Shown here piece after piece: positions 60,138 to 64,000 of a stretch of DNA of 64,000 nt; position 1 is the stretch's first letter, and each line of letters begins with the position of its first letter. Below the pieces are notes generated by a model. It saw only the letters and a program-made list of their open reading frames with translations, ran no database searches and was not told the DNA's origin. This DNA comes from Flavobacterium sp. AG291. GTDB taxonomy: Bacteria > Bacteroidota > Bacteroidia > Flavobacteriales > Flavobacteriaceae. A program made the position numbers and the translations under genes. The DNA lies in contig NZ_QQAR01000001.1 of assembly GCF_003350375.1 (NCBI RefSeq), positions 310,001-374,000 on the forward strand, written 5' to 3'.

Positions 60138-61184
60138 ATGAAAAATGTATTATTAGCAGTATTGTCATTCCTGTTGCTTTTATCGTGCGGGAATGATGAT
60201 GCTGATCTTTATGAGGAAATAAATGAACAGCTGGAATTGAATGTTCCGGCTAATTTTCCACCAATGGCACAGGATATATCCTATAATTATCCTACCCAAA
60301 AGGGGTTTGAGCTTGGGCGAAAGCTGTTTTACGATGGCAGGCTTTCGGCAGATAATGCCATTTCCTGTTCATTTTGTCATGAGCAGGCTACAGCCTTTAC
60401 ACATCACGGACATCAGCTAAGTCATGGTATTAATAATCTTGAAGGGATTCGTAATGCACCTGCGGTGCAAAACATGGCTTTTCAGAGTGAATATTTTTAT
60501 GATGGTGCTTCTAACAGTATTGAAATGCTGTCAATTGCACCAATTCACAATCCGGTAGAAATGAATGAAACGCTTGAGGGTATTGTGGCTAAACTGAAAC
60601 AGGACAAGGAGTACGTAAGGCTCTTTAAGCAGGCTTTTGAGGATCAGCAGGTTTCTTCGGGTAATGTGCTTAAAGCATTGGCTCAGTTTATGACGATGAT
60701 AGTTTCTGCCAATTCAAGATATGATAAATATGTGCGAAATGAAGGTGGTGTTTTTTCTCAGCAGGAATTACTGGGGATGCAGCTTTTTCAGCAAAAGTGT
60801 GCTTCATGCCATAAAACTGATTTATTCACCGATAGTGCGTTTCGTAATAATGGATTGCCGCCCAATCCTAACTTAAATGATAAGGGCAGGGAAGTGGTGA
60901 CCGGCTTTGAAACAGACAGATATAAATTTAAAGTGCCTAGCTTACGAAATGTTGCGCTTACGGCACCTTACATGCATGATGGACGCTTCGGGTCATTGGA
61001 GTCGGTACTGAATCATTATTCAAACGGAGTAAGGCAGAATGAAACACTCGATCCAATTTTAAATCAAAATGGGACATTGGGACTCTCAATTACCCAAGAA
61101 GAAAAAGATGCTATTATAGCGTTTCTTAAAACCCTAACAGATGAGGAGTATATCAATAATCCTTTGTTCTATTATAAAACATAA
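60138..61184 (+). CDS. Di-haem cytochrome c peroxidase / MbnH-type enzyme, lipoprotein
   Basis: A 348-residue MauG/CcpA-family lipoprotein (Cys17 in LLLLSCGNDD). Two haem-attachment motifs are clear: CSFCH (77-81) and CASCH (221-225). The family block VPSLRNVALTAPYMHDGRFG, followed by SLESVLNHYS, lies near the C-terminus. MbnH enzymes use high-valent haem iron to oxidise a tryptophan of MbnP; classical peroxidases reduce hydrogen peroxide. The direct downstream position from MbnP favours MbnH. It precedes the barrel gene by 3 bases. Confidence 0.88.
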   Translation: MKNVLLAVLSFLLLLSCGNDDADLYEEINEQLELNVPANFPPMAQDISYNYPTQKGFELGRKLFYDGRLSADNAISCSFCHEQATAFTHHGHQLSHGINNLEGIRNAPAVQNMAFQSEYFYDGASNSIEMLSIAPIHNPVEMNETLEGIVAKLKQDKEYVRLFKQAFEDQQVSSGNVLKALAQFMTMIVSANSRYDKYVRNEGGVFSQQELLGMQLFQQKCASCHKTDLFTDSAFRNNGLPPNPNLNDKGREVVTGFETDRYKFKVPSLRNVALTAPYMHDGRFGSLESVLNHYSNGVRQNETLDPILNQNGTLGLSITQEEKDAIIAFLKTLTDEEYINNPLFYYKT

Positions 61185-61187
61185 CGA

Positions 61188-62144
61188 ATGAAAAAATATA
61201 TAATAATTGTTCTTTTAATATGCCAGACTACACTCGCAAGCACTGCTAAAGATAGTTTAGACTTGAATTATAGCAGGTATGTCCCTGTGTATGAGTTTGA
61301 GGATTTTTGTGATGCCTGTGGCTGCTCTGCAAGTGGCGGGGGTATGGGTTTTAGTTCTATGCTGAATCAAAATTTTGTAGGTCTGCGTTATATGTATCAA
61401 AGTTATACCAGCCGTGAGGGGATCTTTAATAATTCTCCGTGGATCGATGAGAATTTTAATACCATTCAGGCCTGGGCCAGGATACCTGTGTTTAAAAATT
61501 TTCAGGTGTCTGCATTGGTTCCCTATCATTTTAACAGTCGTAGGCCGTCTACGGGAAAACAAACGATAGAAGGTATTGGGGACATTACAGTATTAGGTTT
61601 ATATACCGTTTACCAGACCCATAAAGATAGTACTCTTTTTGTGCATACATTACAGGCTGGTGCCGGAGTAAAAGCGCCAACGGGTAAATATAACGATGCT
61701 AATAATGGCAGTGTAAATCCGAGCTTTCAGTTGGGTACTGGAAGCTGGGATTATATGCTGGCTACAGAGTATGTTATAAAACATAAACAATGGGGTTTCA
61801 ATACTATGCTCAACTATATCTTAAAGACAAAAAATGATGAGTATTATCAGTTTGGTGATCAGTTTAATTATGCCGGTACATTGTTTTATGTAGTAGAGAA
61901 AGAAAAGCTCACCCTGGTGCCTCAGGTTGGTTTGGCAGGGGAAGTATATGCTTCTAACCGACAATATGATGAGGATGTTCCTAATACCAAAGGAGATATT
62001 CTTTTCGGAAAGGCAGGACTTGAAGTGGGGAGCGGTAAATTTTCTTTGGGCGTAAATGCTATGCTGCCAATAAATCAGAATCTTACAGGAGGTAAGGTAG
62101 AAGCAAACTACAGGTTGGCAATCAATCTGAATTATAGTTTGTAA
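61188..62144 (+). CDS. Outer-membrane beta-barrel with Cys-rich N-terminus
   Basis: A 318-residue protein with a signal peptide and beta-barrel strands: FVGLRYMYQSYTSREGIFNN, NTIQAWARIPVFKNFQVSAL, VPYHFNSRRPSTGKQTIEGI, TLQAGAGVKAPTGKYNDANN and a last strand ANYRLAINLNYSL. The mature N-terminus carries EDFCDACGCSASGGGMGF (C41, C44, C46), unusual for a barrel and a possible metal site at the channel mouth. It is 3 bases after the MbnH-type gene, so a role in metal or MbnP handling across the outer membrane is inferred. The transporter-like family is only partly recognised. Confidence 0.75.
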   Translation: MKKYIIIVLLICQTTLASTAKDSLDLNYSRYVPVYEFEDFCDACGCSASGGGMGFSSMLNQNFVGLRYMYQSYTSREGIFNNSPWIDENFNTIQAWARIPVFKNFQVSALVPYHFNSRRPSTGKQTIEGIGDITVLGLYTVYQTHKDSTLFVHTLQAGAGVKAPTGKYNDANNGSVNPSFQLGTGSWDYMLATEYVIKHKQWGFNTMLNYILKTKNDEYYQFGDQFNYAGTLFYVVEKEKLTLVPQVGLAGEVYASNRQYDEDVPNTKGDILFGKAGLEVGSGKFSLGVNAMLPINQNLTGGKVEANYRLAINLNYSL

Positions 62145-62160
62145 TTGTGAGGTAAGTAAA

Positions 62161-62184
62161 AAAAAGGCTCCCATTGGGAGCCTT
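62161..62184. terminator. Bidirectional terminator
   Basis: AAAGGCTCCC-ATT-GGGAGCCTTT between the barrel gene and convergent lysS. Confidence 0.85.
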
Positions 62185-62204
62185 TACTTATATATGCAAG
62201 GAAA

Positions 62205-63899
62205 TTATCCTTTGTATTCTACTGTTTTAGATTCGCCTTCTACAGTAACTTTTACAAGTCCGTGTTTAGCTAATCCTTTCATGGCAGCATCCCATTTCTT
62301 TCCGCTTAATCCTGCCTGGGTTTTAAGGGCGTCAAGAGCAAGTTGTCCGGCCGCTTTAAGTAGTTCAGCTACCGCTTTTTCATCTTCGGTAAGCTCAGGG
62401 CCTTTTTTCTCCGGACGCATCTGAGGGAAGAACAGAACTTCCTGAATAGATGGGTTGTTGGTAAGGAACATGATAAGTCTGTCCATACCTATACCTAAGC
62501 CTGATGTAGGTGGCATACCATATTCAAGCGCTCTAAGGAAGTCATTGTCAATAAATTGAGCTGCTTCAACGTCGCCACGCTCTGATAGTTTAAGCTGCGC
62601 TTCAAAACGCTCTCTCTGGTCGATAGGGTCGTTAAGCTCTGAATATGCATTAGCAATCTCTTTACCACATACCATAAGCTCGAAACGCTCGGTAAGTTCC
62701 GGATTGTCACGGTGCTCTTTACAAAGCGGACTCATCTCTTTTGGATAGTCAGTAATAAAGGTTGGCTGAATGAAGTTACCTTCACATTTTTCACCAAATA
62801 TTTCGTCGATAAGCTTGCCTTTACCCATAGTGTCGTCAACAGCGATACCCATGCCTTTAGCAGCTTCATATAGTTCTTCTTCAGTTTTGCCTGTAATATC
62901 AAAACCTGTAAACTGTTTGATGGCATCTGTCATAGTAACACGTGCATAAGGAGCTTTAAAGCTTACTTTGTGTTCTCCAAAAGTGGCTTCAGGAGTACCA
63001 TTTACCTCCATTGCACAGTGCTCAAGCAGGTTTTCGGTAAATTCCATCATCCAGTTGTAGTCCTTGTAGGCTACATATATTTCCATCGCGGTAAATTCAG
63101 GATTGTGCGTCCTGTCCATACCTTCATTACGAAAGTTTTTAGAGAATTCATAAACACCGTCAAAACCACCCACAATAAGTCTTTTTAAGTAAAGCTCATT
63201 AGCAATCCTCATATACAAAGGAATATCAAGGCTGTTGTGGTGAGTGATGAAAGGTCTTGCCGATGCTCCACCCGGAATTGATTGGAGGATAGGTGTTTCT
63301 ACTTCAAAATAACCTTTGTCGTTAAAGAAGTTACGCATTGCGTTGAACAATTTTGTTCTTTTAACGAATACTTCTTTTACCTGAGGGTTTACCACAAGGT
63401 CTACATAACGCTGGCGGTAACGAAGCTCAGGGTCGCTGAAGCTATCAAACACATTTCCGTCAGCATCTGTTTTAGGCATAGGAAGCGGACGAAGTGTTTT
63501 GCTTAACAGCGTAAGTTCTTTTACGCGGATTGATTTCTCACCAACCTGAGTTGTGAAAAGCTCACCTTTTACACCTACAAAATCACCAAGGTCAATTAGT
63601 TTTTTGAATACTTCCGTGTAAAGTGTTTTATCTTCTCCGGGACAGATTTCGTCACGGTTAATGTAAACCTGTACGCGTCCTTCGCTGTCCTGAAGCTGAG
63701 CAAAAGCAGCTTTACCCTGGTCGCGGATAGACATTAAACGTCCTGCAACTACAACCTTCTTACTTTCAGAAAAATCGTTCTTTACCTGTTTAGATGTATG
63801 ATCTACAGGATAAAGGTTTGCGGGATACGGATTGATGCCGAGTTTTCTCAGCGCATCCAGTTTTACTCTACGAATGATTTCTTGTTCTGAAAGCTGCAT
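62205..63899 (-). CDS. lysS: Lysyl-tRNA synthetase (class II)
   Basis: A 564-residue class II synthetase. An N-terminal OB-fold anticodon domain (VVVAGRLMSIRDQGKAAFAQ) is followed by the catalytic domain with motif 2 (FSKNFRNEGMDRTHNPEFT) and motif 3 (GLGIGMDRLIMFLTN). A C-terminal extension of about 60 residues (AVAELLKAAGQLALDALKTQ and following) is seen in other Bacteroidota LysRS. It is a single gene with its own promoter. Confidence 0.97.
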   Translation of the reverse strand: MQLSEQEIIRRVKLDALRKLGINPYPANLYPVDHTSKQVKNDFSESKKVVVAGRLMSIRDQGKAAFAQLQDSEGRVQVYINRDEICPGEDKTLYTEVFKKLIDLGDFVGVKGELFTTQVGEKSIRVKELTLLSKTLRPLPMPKTDADGNVFDSFSDPELRYRQRYVDLVVNPQVKEVFVKRTKLFNAMRNFFNDKGYFEVETPILQSIPGGASARPFITHHNSLDIPLYMRIANELYLKRLIVGGFDGVYEFSKNFRNEGMDRTHNPEFTAMEIYVAYKDYNWMMEFTENLLEHCAMEVNGTPEATFGEHKVSFKAPYARVTMTDAIKQFTGFDITGKTEEELYEAAKGMGIAVDDTMGKGKLIDEIFGEKCEGNFIQPTFITDYPKEMSPLCKEHRDNPELTERFELMVCGKEIANAYSELNDPIDQRERFEAQLKLSERGDVEAAQFIDNDFLRALEYGMPPTSGLGIGMDRLIMFLTNNPSIQEVLFFPQMRPEKKGPELTEDEKAVAELLKAAGQLALDALKTQAGLSGKKWDAAMKGLAKHGLVKVTVEGESKTVEYKG

Positions 63900-63923
63900 G
63901 ATTTATAATGTTTTTTAAGCCTG

Positions 63924-63931
63924 CAAAGATA
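63924..63931 (-). promoter_or_regulatory. -7 promoter element TATCTTTG for lysS
   Basis: Perfect TAnnTTTG on the minus strand, with ATTG 19 bases upstream of it as -33, about 25 bases before the lysS ATG. Confidence 0.7.
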
Positions 63932-64000
63932 ATGATTATTAACAAATAATCAATTTGCAGATTGTGCTTTCTAAAAGCTTTTTAGGTTGCGCTTTATTGT

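Overview
The window looks like chromosomal DNA of a Flavobacterium or close relative (Flavobacteriaceae, Bacteroidota). This rests on low G+C, the 3' end of the gliding/type IX secretion gene gldN at the left edge, many Bacteroidota families (GSCFA, DUF4230, DUF1761, DUF983, OMP_b-brl_3 receptors, AIM24, KTSC, MbnP), lipoproteins with acidic or lysine-rich residues after the lipobox Cys, and repeated TAnnTTTG -7 promoter elements. It has no rRNA, CRISPR, phage or insertion sequence. Family names come from reading the proteins by eye; no database search was run.

Layout. 0-8.8 kb: gldN end, FAD oxidoreductase, DUF983, ABC-F ATPase, App1-like phosphatase, lipid kinase, FemAB/GNAT-like protein, DUF1761 and a minimal HExxH membrane protein. 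8.9-15.2 kb: hutU, a DUF4136 lipoprotein, a long aromatic amino acid hydroxylase, DUF4230 and GSCFA proteins. 15.3-23 kb: two paralogous lipoproteins, alaS, and a divergent M23 peptidase-MerR-LemA-TPM-TPM operon. 23-31.3 kb: two tandem outer-membrane beta-barrel receptors sharing a duplicated upstream element, then der and era. 31.4-33 kb: two identical initiator tRNA genes, each followed by terminators and decayed tRNA-like units containing a GC-rich palindrome. 33-38.6 kb: J-domain/KTSC protein, three lipocalin-like paralogs, response regulator, AIM24 protein, and a lipoprotein with a probable one-base frameshift. 38.6-41.7 kb: TPP riboswitch and thiM-thiE-thiD-tenA salvage operon. 41.8-47.2 kb: sialate esterase-like protein and many small lineage-specific secreted or disordered proteins. 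47.2-54.6 kb: a giant phosphoesterase/kinase-like/BamA-barrel fusion, an HD-Pycsar-effector-like membrane protein and a GAF-domain protein. 54.7-57.8 kb: three-gene operon ending in hemL. 57.8-62.1 kb: Spy-like proteins and a likely copper-handling locus (Cys/His small protein, MbnP, MbnH-type di-haem enzyme, Cys-bearing barrel). 62.2-63.9 kb: lysS.

Genes that seem to work together: the thiamin salvage operon under its riboswitch; the MbnP/MbnH pair with its barrel partner; the peptidase-MerR-LemA-TPM envelope operon; and ribosome-assembly GTPases Der and Era side by side. The most interesting signals are the MbnP/MbnH locus, the tRNA-fMet-derived repeats, the three-part envelope fusion, the orphan HD-PycTM protein, promoters placed directly on start codons, and the frameshifted lipoprotein.
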